Source: Trichoplusia ni (taxonomy: Eukaryota > Arthropoda > Insecta > Lepidoptera > Noctuidae). Taken from it: a stretch of 64,000 nucleotides of DNA. Location: positions 9,858,001 through 9,922,000 of the forward strand of contig NC_039478.1 of NCBI RefSeq assembly GCF_003590095.1, read 5' to 3'. Below, one piece after another: positions 12,768 to 24,100 of this stretch; position 1 is the first letter of the stretch, and each line of letters opens with the position of its first letter. A model generated the notes under the pieces. It did no database searches and had not been told where the DNA came from. It saw only the letters and a list, made by a program, of their open reading frames with translations. The position numbers and the translations under genes are program-made.

Positions 12768-13010
12768 ACATCGTCCTAGACTTTTCCCAACTATGTTGGG
12801 ATCGGCTTCCAGTCTGACCAGATTCAGCTAAGTAACAGTGTTTTACAAGGAGCGACTGCCTATCTGAGCTCCTCAACCCAGTTACCTGGACGATACCCCT
12901 TAGTTAGACTTGTTGTCGGACTTTCTAGGTTCTGCTTACTTGTAACGACTGTCAAAGTTGTATGAATAACAGCCGGGACCCACAATTTAACGTGACTTCT
13001 GAAACATGAA
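12768..13010 (-). mobile_element. 5S rRNA-derived SINE, 5'-truncated
   Basis: Body and tail match the full copy at 63057-63375 in reverse: CCCAACTATGTTGGGATCGG, GATTCAGCTAAGTA, AGCGACTGCCTATCTGA. The 5S-like head is lost. Confidence 0.75.
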
Positions 13011-13740
13011 AAAGAAAGGATATACCTTTTATAAGTTATTTTGAATGGGCCCTAAATTACCTCTATGCTATCATTCTGCTTACAATAAGAATAGAATTTT
13101 GTTATTTTTAAAGGAAAATGTAATTAATTAGTATAGATAAAACTTATTCCTCCGATAATGATATAAATCGATAGTGTTTTTTTTTGTATTAATTAATGTA
13201 GATGGTATGTAAGTTACTGTTATGTTTTTAATGATTAAGATTATTAAGAATATAGGTTTTTTTTTTTGTAAAATTTATAGGTCCATAACTTTTTTTTAGC
13301 TATATGGTGTATGGTGATATTTTTTATTATTGTAACATCTACACTTATGTTCATCACTTTTCCAGTCCAATTATTATTTTATTGCAATTCTTAGTCATTC
13401 TTTGCATGCAATTTAAAACTGTTTTTTAATGATGCGAAAGAAGTATAATTTATCGCGCGCGTACATAAGTACATGCACTATTTCTTTGTATGTTTTTTTA
13501 TATATTTTTTTCAATTAACTTGACATCCTTAGATGTCATTGGTTTTAGTTGAAGTCGGTTGTATATTTTTGTCGTTAGTACAATATTATGCCGCCCTCCG
13601 TCTATTATCATATCTTGAAAGTGTATCACTATACCTATTTCGCAATTGACAGCTGAATTTTCAAGCAATTTTCGGCTACATCCATATACGCAACATGTTT
13701 CAAAGTTTTGCGTGGCAATGTAATAAAATATTAACTTTCC

Positions 13741-13840
13741 TACAGCCGAGTCATTATTACCTATTTATTTAAAACACACGCGCCTTTATTGAGATCGCCC
13801 AACTAGATTCAGACCCAACCGGACTCATATAATGAAACAA
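13741..13840. repeat. MITE-like relic upstream of gene 2
   Basis: Contains CACACGCGCCTTTATTGAGATCGCCCAACTAG and GACCCAACCGGACTC in fragments matching the family of 43903-44067. Strongly decayed, and only about 75 bases from the gene 2 GATA/TATA cluster. Confidence 0.4.
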
Positions 13841-13913
13841 ATTCATATTTAATAAACATTTCAGAAGACAAATAGTAACAATAGATAATACTTAGACTAT
13901 ATAAATAAGACCA

Positions 13914-13966
13914 TTATCAGTAGATAAAAAATATTTATAAAGCAACAATTATATTACTTCTCAGTC
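13914..13966 (+). promoter_or_regulatory. Predicted gene 2 promoter (paired GATA sites, TATA box, initiator)
   Basis: TTATCAGTAGATAA (13914-13927) is two opposed GATA sites. TATAAAG is at 13936-13942 and TCAGTC at 13961-13966, 27 bases from TATA to the initiator A. The predicted 5' UTR is about 80 bases. The GATA pair also occurs exactly upstream of gene 3. Confidence 0.5.
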
Positions 13967-14042
13967 TTATAAAAATTCTTGATATCAACACGAGATTTCA
14001 TCATTTTAATTATAAACGGAATAATACTTTAGTTTTCAAATA

Positions 14043-17000
14043 ATGGAGGTTCACAAATATAGGCACGAAGTTCTTGATAAATATATGAGTGAAATTGGAT
14101 CGAGGGTTGTAGCGGAATCTGGTATACCTAGTGATCGGTATCATTTTGGAAAACTTGTTCTACAGGGACTGAAGAGTGATCCCGATTTCCTTATGCAGGT
14201 AAATTATTGATTTTATTTATTAATACCTATTAATCTGCTGTTCTGCGTGGTTTGGTTAAGGTAAGGTGGAAATTAGGATAAGTCTCGTCAGATTTTTTTG
14301 TTTTAAAACTGAACAGTGACAAGTCCGACTGCGAGTCTTACTTATACTTGACTGGTTTTTAATTACAAATGCTTACAGTGCTGTGGATGATTGAGAGACG
14401 ATTCCGTTACAACTGCGGTAATATTAAACGTTTAGGTTTAAGTCCTTGTAGGTCCTCCCATTCAACACTTCTGGTGTACTTAAAGTGATTCAACAATTTG
14501 CTTTTCCTATTCATCGTTATACCATTACTCCATCTCATAGATTGACGGTGGAACTGGTGAATCAGAGACGAATGCCTCAGGATTGCGAAGGAGTATAAGA
14601 TGCGCGTCCTGCTTTAAGAAGTTGGGCCTAAAAGTCGGTGACGTCATCATCCTCATGGGAGCTAACAACATTGATCAGGCTATACCGTTCTATGCCGCGC
14701 TTTTTGAAGGCATTATAACCTCCGGTATTGATAGAACTTTGGGTGTCAGTAAGTACAAGTTTTATATTCTTGGTTATAAGGATTGCGAATAGAGACTGCA
14801 TGGATAGCCAAGTAGTATAGATCATCACACAAAACCAGCTTCGATCCCCCCTTTGTGTACGCGTCCTGAGTCTCAAGGTCTCTTTGTGATAGTGATTTGA
14901 ATGCGTGTGAAACCTCCTGGACACAAGGATTAAATTCCTTAGAGTGGGAGTCGTACTTGAATAAAAAGGGAAATTCCCAAATTATCGGGAATACAGTTAT
15001 AATAAATTTTGTAACATTTAATCGAAGCAGACTTTTTATAGTCATTTTATATTAAACTAACCTAACTGCATTTCTGAAGACGAAGTATCCTTATTTGTCT
15101 CAACTTCATAAATTTTAATTTCAGATGAATTAAAAGGCGTTTTCAGCAACAACAAGCCAAAACTCATTTTCTGCCAAGGAGACAAAGTGCAGGACGCTAA
15201 GAAAGCGCTAGAGCTGGCAGGTGGTGAGGGGAGAGTCATCAGTTATGACAGGAGTCCTGATACCATCAGCTTTTCTGATATGTTGGAGAAATACGGAGAA
15301 GATGTCGATGTACAAAAATATAGGTAAGAAAATCTGTCCGATGAGGCGTGCTAATTATGTGTGGATCTTCTGCAGACGTATGTTAAATGTATGGATGTAA
15401 AAAATAAATCTAGAATATAAGCTAATATAGAATAATAATAATAATAATCATTTATTTGCTAGTAAAATTGTACCATACATCTCCTTATTTGCTAATAATT
15501 AACGATAGTAATTAACAATTTAAAAAATAAAGGAAATTTTGCTTGCGGTCTCCACACTAGGTCGGGCCTGTCTCGAGGAGACCTTGGAATCTCACAATTA
15601 CAGCTATTTCTTTGGAACTCCGGGTTCGATACGTAATGATTAAGTTATTTTAAATTCTAAACAGGAAGTAAAAATTCAGAAAATAAAAAACTAACATAAA
15701 ATAAAAAAAAACAAGGATATCCAACCACTGGTAAGAAAATTATATGCGATTTTAAATACTCGTATGTATCCATGCAATGTGTATGAGTATATGAGGATGT
15801 AAATGTATGTGTGTGTATGAGTATGGATATGTCTTGTGTTGTGTGTGTTGTGCAGGTGTGTGTGTAGAATTTTTCACAATTTTTGTTCGGGTCTGTTTAT
15901 TCCCAATAAACCCCTTTAAAATACACCGAAATTAATAGTCATAACATTATTTGTATATTGAGTAAAAATAACTTCGCATTGTTCCAAAAATTTGGGTAAA
16001 TACATTAGGTACACTAAGTTACAGATTCCGTTTATTAATTACCAAAATCTAAAAAGTCTATGTTGTACTAAAACATATCAAACACCAATATCTAGACTTG
16101 CCTAAAGTAATAATAAAAGGGAAAATATGGAGAAGATATCGATGTACAGGATTATAAGTATGTAACAATCAATATTTATCTATCCATATCTAATATTATA
16201 AAACAAAAGTAATTTCGTTTGACAATACCACAAGCAATTATCACTGATGATTTTATGTATAAGTGTGAAGGATTGAAGTCAGGATTTACGGTGAAAAAAA
16301 TGTAATTTCCATACGTTCGAATTAATTTTCATATCGTTAAATCCACATTGCTACTTCTCTATATAGGTTTTCAAGAGGGTCGTTAACTACTTAGTATATA
16401 TGATCACGGATTTCTGTTCAGCACACACATTTTTCGAGTTCTATTTAATTATTTCCATAGAATGTATGCTTTTCTTTTTTAGGGCTGCTGACTTTGATTC
16501 GGAAGAAACAATAGCTCTTATTGTATCTACAAGTGGTTCGACAGGATTACCTAAATCTGCTATGCTAACACATAAGAACATAACTTTATCGACCCCCTTC
16601 TTTGGGTAAGTTACATTTCCTTATTAGAGCATTTATTGATCTTTCTTATTATCAAACTTGGATGATTTGATGAACAATACCCCATTTTGACGACTAATTC
16701 AAATCAATAATTCCGTTGATTTTATATTGCGATGTCTTTTGCTTGTTTTTTTTAAAGGATCTTTGATATCATCATCATTAATTTCTTACGTTGGATCCCA
16801 CCTCTTTGTTAAAGTAAACAGTACCACTCTGGGATACTCAACAATTTTCCATCTTTCAGATGTTTCGGTACAAAGTTTCCGAGGGTAACGAAGTCTGGTC
16901 TTGTTCTATCTCCAATACAGTGGGGATCAGCCCTTCTTCACTACCTACTTGCTCCTGTATTCCAGTACACTAGAATACAGTCATCAAAAGAGCTTACTAC

Positions 17001-20000
17001 GGACCATATTATAGAATTGATTAACAAATACAAGGTGAGTTATATTTATTACCAACGAAATTACCTCCAAAAACATAAATGCTTGTTCGTTTTTATGAGT
17101 GCCTGTTTTAGTGATTTGCCAAATTTTAGAGGAGTGTTTGAGGAGAGGGTGTTTTTTTAGTCGTTACTAAGTTCCGAATGTGGGAGGAGTTGGATTGGAT
17201 CTAAGGGTGGATCCTATTGGCTCAGACCTAAATTACTCCAAGCATTTAAATTTTCGAAAGTTGTGCACTCTTTTGTTAAACAACTAAAATTCTATGAAAG
17301 TCTTTGAGAAGTTGGTATTGTGTGGAGACACCGTTACCTAGCTAATCACTCTAAACTGATGAGAGATTATCGAGGAAAAGGGTAGAACGGCCTTTGACCA
17401 GCTCTAGGATATTTCATTCTAGCAAAATTGATGCCAAAATCAATAAAATTGAAAATGAATTATTTGTTTTCTATTTTTTGTTTCTCTAGCCAACATTTCT
17501 CACAACTAGTCCGCCTTTGATGATCAGCTTGCTCCAAGAATCTGAAACGAAACCGTGCGACTTCTCAGGTTTTGATGCTATACTCCTCAGTGGAAGTGCT
17601 GTACCAGATCATGTTATGCCAATACTACGCGTAAGTTGAATTTTAACAGCATACGATTTAATTAATCCGGAAAAATGTGAATGGGCTCGGACCATAACCA
17701 CTCGTGGTTGTGACATTTGCTAACAAACGCTAACAATGACTTCCAGTGGCTCTCATATCACACCCAGTCTCAGTATTGTGGCATATGCAGCTAGTTTTCC
17801 AAATACCTAAGGTTTTGAAGTATGAGAACCAATTTCAAGAAGGACAATGGGATCTCAATTCTTCTGTATTTTGATTTTTCACGCTCATAACTCCGGACTG
17901 AAAGAACCGACTTTCTTATTTTAATTTTACGTTAAATAAATATCTACTGTGGGTCCCATAATATTTATCTGTAGTTTTAATTTGGCTCAGAAGCTTTATT
18001 TGCACTCGGCTTTTGTTCAGAAAAAACAATCGTACATTACATTATGTCTTATGACGGATCTTTCAGAGTCGGGCACCGAATACGAAACTTGGAAACGCAT
18101 ATGGCATGAGCGAATTTGCAGGAATTGTTTTCTATCCTTTTGGCGCACCAAATGGAAGTTCCGGTAAAGCGGCTGCGCATGTACAGCATAAGGTTAGTTG
18201 TATTTTTTAACGGGTTGAGCGATTTCTATTTAACTTGTATAACAATACAATACAAATTGAAGGTGAATAATGTGCGAGCGTTCTTAGACATGTTTGGAGG
18301 ATAAAGGTTTTTACTGCGGGGGTGGGAATCACTATTTAATTAAAAACTGATTTTTCATATATATTTATGTGTTAAATGTCTTTTATAGCTAATGAATGTG
18401 GAAACCGGCGAGGAAGTGAAGGAACCTCACAAGGCTGGAGAGTTGTGGGTGAAACCTCCCGGTGGTTTCAAGGTATTTACTCGTAATATGAATATTTCGT
18501 TTGGTCAGAATTTATAAATAAAAGACTTTAGTCCACTGCTGGGAAGCCTGGTATTATATAGGGGAAGGCTCATTGCTTGTTCGACAGAAGCACAAACAAG
18601 ATATTCTTTCTAACTTTGAAATCTTGCGGTTCCAAACTTAGAACCTAAGCAAGACTAACATGACAAAAAAAATTGTATTTTTTCTTGTTTTTTTATTTGT
18701 AACTCTAATACCCACATTTTCAGGGCTATTACAATCACCCAGCAGATACAGCTGCAGCTGTTACAGCCGACGGGTGGTGCAAGAGCGGAGACCTTTTCTA
18801 CAGAGATGAAAACTGGAACTATTTCTTTGTTGATCGTCTGAAGCTTTTGCTGAAGTATAGAAATCACCAGGTCAGTTTGAATGGGTGTATAAATAATCAA
18901 GTTAATACTTTGACGTCGAAGTACGTTCCTACCAGGCGGCTTCCGGCATGTATGCTGCGTTTTTGCCATAGTTCAACAAGAATGTTCAGCTGCGCTGTGG
19001 AAATTCACATATATGCGTGGTGCATTGCTGTTGGGTGTTGCAAAGTTCACAGGGTTTCTTTTGTATTCGCAAAAAACTACCACCGCTGAGTCATTTTCAC
19101 GTCAGTTGTTGGGAGCGATTTAGCGTTCTATCGGCAATTAAAAACATACTCCTAACTACCCATCCTCACTCATGTTGGAAACTCAACCGCATGGAAAATC
19201 ATGCTCTTAGCTTGTAGGATGCATTAATGATAGAATATTGGAATTACTGGTTTGTTCAGATATCGCCAGTGGAGCTAGAGGCTGTGATTTACAAGCTGCC
19301 AGGAGTTGCGAATGTGGCGGTGTCGGGAGTACCAGACGCTGAATGTGGGGAGCTTCCAGTGGCCTTCGTGGTGCCCAGACCAGGAGCTGATATCACTGAG
19401 AAAGACGTTGAGGATATTGTCAAAGGTAATAAGGAATTCGATTTTGCTGGTTGCTTTAGTTAAATCTCTTTATAGTTGCACATATACTCTTTTCCTGGGA
19501 TCTGAAGCGAATGCTATAATTACTTATAATATAAAATTCCCGTGTCACGATGTCAGTTACCGTACTCCTCCGAAACGGTTCGACCGATTTTTATGAAATT
19601 TTGTACACATATTGGGTAGGTCTGAGAATAGAACAACATCTATTTTTCATACCCCTAAGTGATAAGGGATGCGCACACTAAAAAATATATTTTATTTTTT
19701 GGACGAAATTGTTTATTTTTATTTTTTTATAGTTTTCCATTAAAAATACATACAACTGGAAAAAAGAATATTCCGCAAAACAACGTTTGCTGGGTCAGCT
19801 AGTTACTTATAAAAACGACTTACTAAGGAATTTAATCCTTGTGTCGCGGGGGTTTTCATAAACATTCAAGTTACGTGCGCAAAGACACCTAGACTCAGGA
19901 CACAGTCACAGAAAACCTTGACTTTCACGGGGGTCGTACCTGCGGCCAGCCGGAGACAATAGATTTGGCGTGGTAACCTCAATCAATCGGCTATCCGTGC

Positions 20001-20241
20001 GTTCAATTTTAAAAAATATCCTAAACTTATTTATTTAATTACTAATACTAATGAATTGGTGATACTTGAGTAAGTTACAAGTTTATGTAAAATTGCTATT
20101 TTGACATTTTCAGAGAACCTCACCGACAGCAAGTTGCTGCGAGGTGGGGTAGTGTTTGTGACGTCACTTCCTGCACTGCCATCAACTAAAATAGACAGGA
20201 GGAAAATAAAACTAATGGCAAAAGAACTCGCGAAGAAGTAG
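14043..20241 (+). CDS. Gene 2: luciferase-like / 4CL-like adenylate-forming enzyme (550 aa)
   Basis: Exons: 14043-14198, 14541-14748, 15125-15323, 16483-16605, 16860-17034, 17490-17630, 18067-18192, 18389-18472, 18724-18870, 19260-19425, 20114-20241. They sum to 1653 bases: 550 residues plus TAG, all GT-AG. The length equals that usual for beetle luciferases. Motifs: STSGSTGLPK (203-212), SPIQW (246-250), AYGMSE (345-350), GELW (393-396), SGD (425-427), VDRLK (440-444), hinge-linked ISPVELE at the start of exon 10, and catalytic Lys near K534 in STKID. It ends AKK, not a PTS1. The product is predicted to be a soluble acyl-adenylate/CoA ligase; the substrate is unknown. The sequence around 364-376 reads SSGKAAAHVQHK where paralogues have SCGKP, a local deviation. 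Intron 3 carries an insertion and a relic exon; intron 10 carries a Helitron and a SINE absent from gene 3. Confidence 0.93.
14795..14948 (+). mobile_element. tRNA-derived SINE, family B, in gene 2 intron 2
   Basis: Head GACTGCATGGATAGCCAAG is a decayed tRNA-like box A. The end reads GACACAAGGATTAAATTCC and GAGTGGGAGTCG, as in 58893-59095. The corresponding gene 3 intron has a different insert. Confidence 0.7.
15434..15864. mobile_element. Insertion in gene 2 intron 3 absent from gene 3
   Basis: Genes 2 and 3 align through the start of intron 3, except that gene 2 carries about 430 extra bases here flanked by TAGAAT (15428-15433 and 15865-15870), a likely target duplication. The left end is an AAT repeat, and the right end is a TG-rich low-complexity tract (about 15780-15864). 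It is probably a non-LTR element in reverse orientation with local expansion. No coding sequence recognised. Confidence 0.65.
16124..16165 (+). pseudogene. Relic of an exon 3 3' end with its own splice donor, in gene 2 intron 3
   Basis: Translates as KYGEDIDVQDYK and is followed by GTATGT, an intact donor in the phase used by the family. It resembles the exon 3 end of gene 1 (GEDIDVKDYK, same AA-GTATGT donor) more than the functional exon 3 end of gene 2 (GEDVDVQKYR). The upstream part of the exon is missing. Best read as the original gene 2 exon end, left behind when a gene 3-like segment was copied in. Confidence 0.75.
18532..18590 (+). repeat. Repeat family Z fragment in gene 2 intron 8
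   Basis: GTCCACTGCTGGGAAGCC and TATATAGGGGAAGG match the beginning of the larger copy at 54224-54478. Gene 3 has the same fragment at the same intron position (26648-26710), so it predates their duplication. Confidence 0.55.
19524..19802 (+). mobile_element. Helitron-like element, family H2, in gene 2 intron 10
   Basis: Starts near TAATATAAAATTCCCGTG and ends GCTGGGTCAGCTAG followed by T. A close copy is at 36910-37190. Missing from gene 3 intron 10, so inserted after the duplication. Confidence 0.65.
19835..20010 (-). mobile_element. tRNA-derived SINE, family B, in gene 2 intron 10
   Basis: Minus-strand copy: AATTTAATCCTTGTGTCGC at one end, CGGCTATCCGTGC at the other. Body matches 61430-61620. 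Absent from gene 3. Confidence 0.75.
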
Positions 20242-20251
20242 AAATAATAAT

Positions 20252-20257
20252 AATAAA
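20252..20257 (+). terminator. Gene 2 polyadenylation signal
   Basis: AATAAA 11 bases after the stop codon, within a run of AAT repeats. The 3' UTR is likely very short. Confidence 0.6.
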
Positions 20258-21047
20258 ATTTGTAATTGTGTAGCTAGAATATTATTAAATACCAATAATG
20301 TTTATAATATAACATTGTTTTTTTATTTACCGGAACCTTGCTTTACATAAACTGAAGAAAATAATTGTCGTTTAATTGATGTGGTATTGAGTGGAGTTTT
20401 AATTTTCGTATCTAAAGTGTAAAAAGAGAATTCTATTACGAAAACGCTACCGTCTATCCGTCGGTCAGTCGATCCGTTCGCCTGCCACCAGGCTGTATAT
20501 CACGAAAAATACGAATGAGATTTTTTTTCTGTTGCTGATAAAATGAGATTAAGCAACGATCAAATTTCGTACGATCGATCCAAATGATCATTACTCGTTA
20601 CTGGCTGTGTTCTCAAAGTGTTAAAATCATTTGCGCCACATGAAAAAATCGAAAGAATTCAAATATGCGCCAATTACATAATCGCTGGATTATGTAGGTA
20701 ATTGATAATATGACTTTATTACATTATCTTTGGATTTCATTCAAATTGGAAATTCAGTTGAATTTTTTTCACATCTGACGTGAATCGTAAGGGGAACCAC
20801 ATATTTGACATTTATTGATATTAGTAAATGACAAATACAGTTTTAGTATTGTAATCAAAACAATAAAAAAAAAAAATTTGCAACAAAAATAAATTTAGTT
20901 TCTAGTACTTCTTTAGTAAGATTCAAACAAATTAAATGTTTAGTAAATATTTATACTGAACTTTGCTCTATCTGTAGATATCTATATTCACTTATGATTC
21001 GTTTAGCAAAATCCTATATCTATATGACATAACCATACATATGTCCG
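20258..21047. other. Short spacer between tandem genes 2 and 3
   Basis: Only about 940 bases separate the two coding regions. Part of it (about 20430-20530) belongs to the dispersed family X (CCGTCTATCCGTCGGTC, CACCAGGCTGTAT). I see no other gene. Confidence 0.6.
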
Positions 21048-21093
21048 TTATCAGTAGATAAACATTTCGTATAGAGCTACACAAGTGTCACTC
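21048..21093 (+). promoter_or_regulatory. Predicted gene 3 promoter region
   Basis: TTATCAGTAGATAAA (21048-21062) repeats the gene 2 GATA pair base for base. A TATA-like TATAGAG lies at 21070-21076, but no initiator is well placed (TCACTC at 21088 is only 20 bases on). Weaker than genes 1, 2 and 4. Confidence 0.35.
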
Positions 21094-21180
21094 AAATTAT
21101 TCTCCCAAAATATCCGGGGCAGTGCGCAAGACTGTATAAACAAATATTATACATAAATCAATTTCATTTTCAAATAAAAA

Positions 21181-24100
21181 ATGGCGAATCCCGGATATAA
21201 ACATGAAGTCCTTGATAAATTCATGAGTGAAATTGGATCGAAGCTTGTAGCGGAGTCTGGTATACCTAGTGATCGGTATCATTTTGGGAAACTGATTCTA
21301 CAGGGCTTGAAGCATGATCCCGATTTCGTTATGCAGGTAAATTGTTGTTTTTATTTATTGATCACGTTTTGGGATTGAAAGCATCTTTTGTTCTAGTGCT
21401 TGTCGTTTTTATACCACTTTGTTTCGGCACGACTTTATCGTTTGACAACTCTTTCAACCGACGTCAAAAATTTAATATTTTTTATTTTTCTTTATACATA
21501 AATAATACAAAAAAATATTATTAGACAAAAACAGAACATATTGAAAATTAATTAAATGTGTTAATTAAATTAATTAATTCATAATTTCGAACTGGACGAA
21601 TCGATTTTGTTAATTCTTTTTTTCGTTTAAGGTAAAAAGCTGTCTTTTAATTTTTGTGAAGTTTGACTGAGTAGTTTTTTATTTGAAGTCGAATGTATGT
21701 ATTTGTTGTTAAAGAAATATATTATGTTATTGACGTGTAGTGTTGAAACTGCGAGAGCGCTTTACAAGGCGTTGTCCAGACTCTCACTTCCCCAATTACT
21801 TACTACAATAAGTCTGTTAAAATGCTTCGATATTGCTATACATCCATCATTATACCATTACTCCATCTCACAGATTGACGGTGGAACTGGTGAATCAGAA
21901 ACGAATGCCTCAGGATTAAGAAGATGCATCAGATGTGCGACGTGCTTCAAGAACCTTGGCTTGAAGATCGGTGACGTCATCATTATCATGGGCACTAACA
22001 ACATTGACCAGGCTATACCATTCTACGCCGCGCTTTTCGAAGGCATCATCATCTCCGGTATTGACAGAACTCTGGGTGTTAGTAAGTAAGAGTTTTATAT
22101 TCGTGGTTGAGAATTCTTGGTGAAGTGTGGTGAAGGATGAAAAGCCCTTGCGCTATATGGATAGCCGTTTTTAGACCTGTTAAAGTCTCCTTGCCTCCGT
22201 ACTCTGAATCCTTTAACGACTTTTGATCTTGGGCCTTTTCTTTGGAAACTGATAAGTTTCTGCCTCAGTCGAAATAGCATCCTGCTCGATGGAACAGGTA
22301 CGGATTTGGATTTGGTTTAAAAAATATTATAGGTGACTCTCTTGGTGGTTTTTTCAAGGGGTATCGTGTTGCCCAGGTTACTGGGTTGAGGAGATCAGAT
22401 AGGCAGTCGCTCCGCGTAAAACACTGGTGCTAAGCTGAATCCGGTTATACTGGATGCCGACCCCAAAATAATGGTTTTGGGCTTCAATGCACGGATTTTT
22501 AAGATGCTCAAACCTTTCCTATACGGGAAGAAGCCTGTGCTGAGGTGTATTATGCGTAGGGCATGCACTCATTTCCTTTCCGATAAGCCAATGTCCCGAA
22601 AATTGTGTCAGTGAATTAATAATTAATTGTTTATAATAATGTATCATCATAATATGTTACTAGCATTAGCTTCGTAACAAATATTTTATGTTATCCTAAT
22701 CTTATTGTTAATTCTATTTCCAATCAAAGTATCCTTTCTTCTCTTAACCTGTTTTTTTTTTCAAATTCCAGATGAATTAAAAGATGTTTTCAGTATCAAC
22801 AAGCCCAAACTCATTTTTTGTCAAGGAGAAAAAGTGCAGGACGCTAAGAAAGCTCTAGAGCTGGCAGGTGGTGACGGGAGAGTTATCAGTTATGACAGGA
22901 GTCCTGATACCATCAGCTTTTCTGATATGTTGGAGAAATACGGAGAAGATGTCGATGTACAAAAATATAGGTAAGAAAATCTGTCCATGTTTAATGTTAT
23001 GCAATGCAAGATGTGCTTCTGCAGACGTATGTTAAATGTATGGATGTAAAAAATGAATCTAGAATCTAAGCCAATCTAGAATTTTTCACAATTTTTGTTT
23101 GAGTCTGTTTATTCCCAATAAACCCCTTTAAAATCCACCAATCCACCGAAATTAATAGTCATAACATTATTTGTATATTGAATAAAAATAACTTCGCATT
23201 GTTCCAAAAATTTAGGTAAATACATTAGGTACATTAAGTTACAGATTCCGTTTACGCTAAAAGTTTTACAAAATACGTAATTATAAATTACCAAAATCTA
23301 AAAAGTCTATATTGTACTAAAACATAATCAAACACCAATATATAGACTTTCCTAAAGTTTGGCACTATATAAATTGAATTATGTTTATTAGTTGGACTGG
23401 TGCAAAAGGCACAACACAATGGCTTCTGATTTTGACTGCGTGCAGACTTAATTACGTGTGGCGTCATGGATTTATTTTTACATTTTCTTTTACCTAAAAT
23501 ACCAATTTGATTTCTAACAGACGACAGTCCAGAGATAGCTAGATATCTCGTCTGTCTTGTCTGCATCGTAGTTTTCGTATCTATTATCCTTGTTTTTGAT
23601 AGCTGATATTATGGCTTGTGTAATGCAATTAAATATTATTATTATAATTCACGTATCAGCTATTTCTGGCATGTCATGACATGCCATTAAAACAAGTTAA
23701 AACAGGTTTGAGCTAATCTGATATCACGGTAAGGATTTTTTTAATGGATGAGTTTTGCAAGAAATTCATCTTAAGACCCATTTATACTAATTCAGTTGCT
23801 TATTTGAGTCTTGTCTCTGATTAAGCATCTTCTTGTTGTCTCCCGCTTGCAGTGAAGGGTAGTACAAAATATTTTCACTTACCCTTCCTATTTACTATTT
23901 CTGATTAATTTCGTTGTGGGTTCTAAGACAGTCAATCGTTGCCCTGGGACACGCCGAGCTGAATTGGTATGTGGAGTTGCAATGACGAAAATCTGGGGCG
24001 GGCTTGAATCATTTAAAAATTATGAGTTGACACATTACATTCGATTACATTTGCTCAGTCTTATGCAACCATGATTTGCAGACCCTTGGGTGTTGCTGGG

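Larger units (their letters stand above)
8286..14042. other. Intergenic spacer between divergent genes 1 and 2
   Basis: No gene supported. Both ends hold promoters. The interior carries Helitron-like fragments (9064-9130, 9855-10020), two family A SINEs, a partial tRNA-like SINE (11478-11560, minus), LINE remnants (11962-12296, 12462-12625), a 5S-derived SINE (12768-13010) and a MITE-like relic (13741-13835). The rest is AT-rich sequence in which I see nothing further. Confidence 0.7.
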
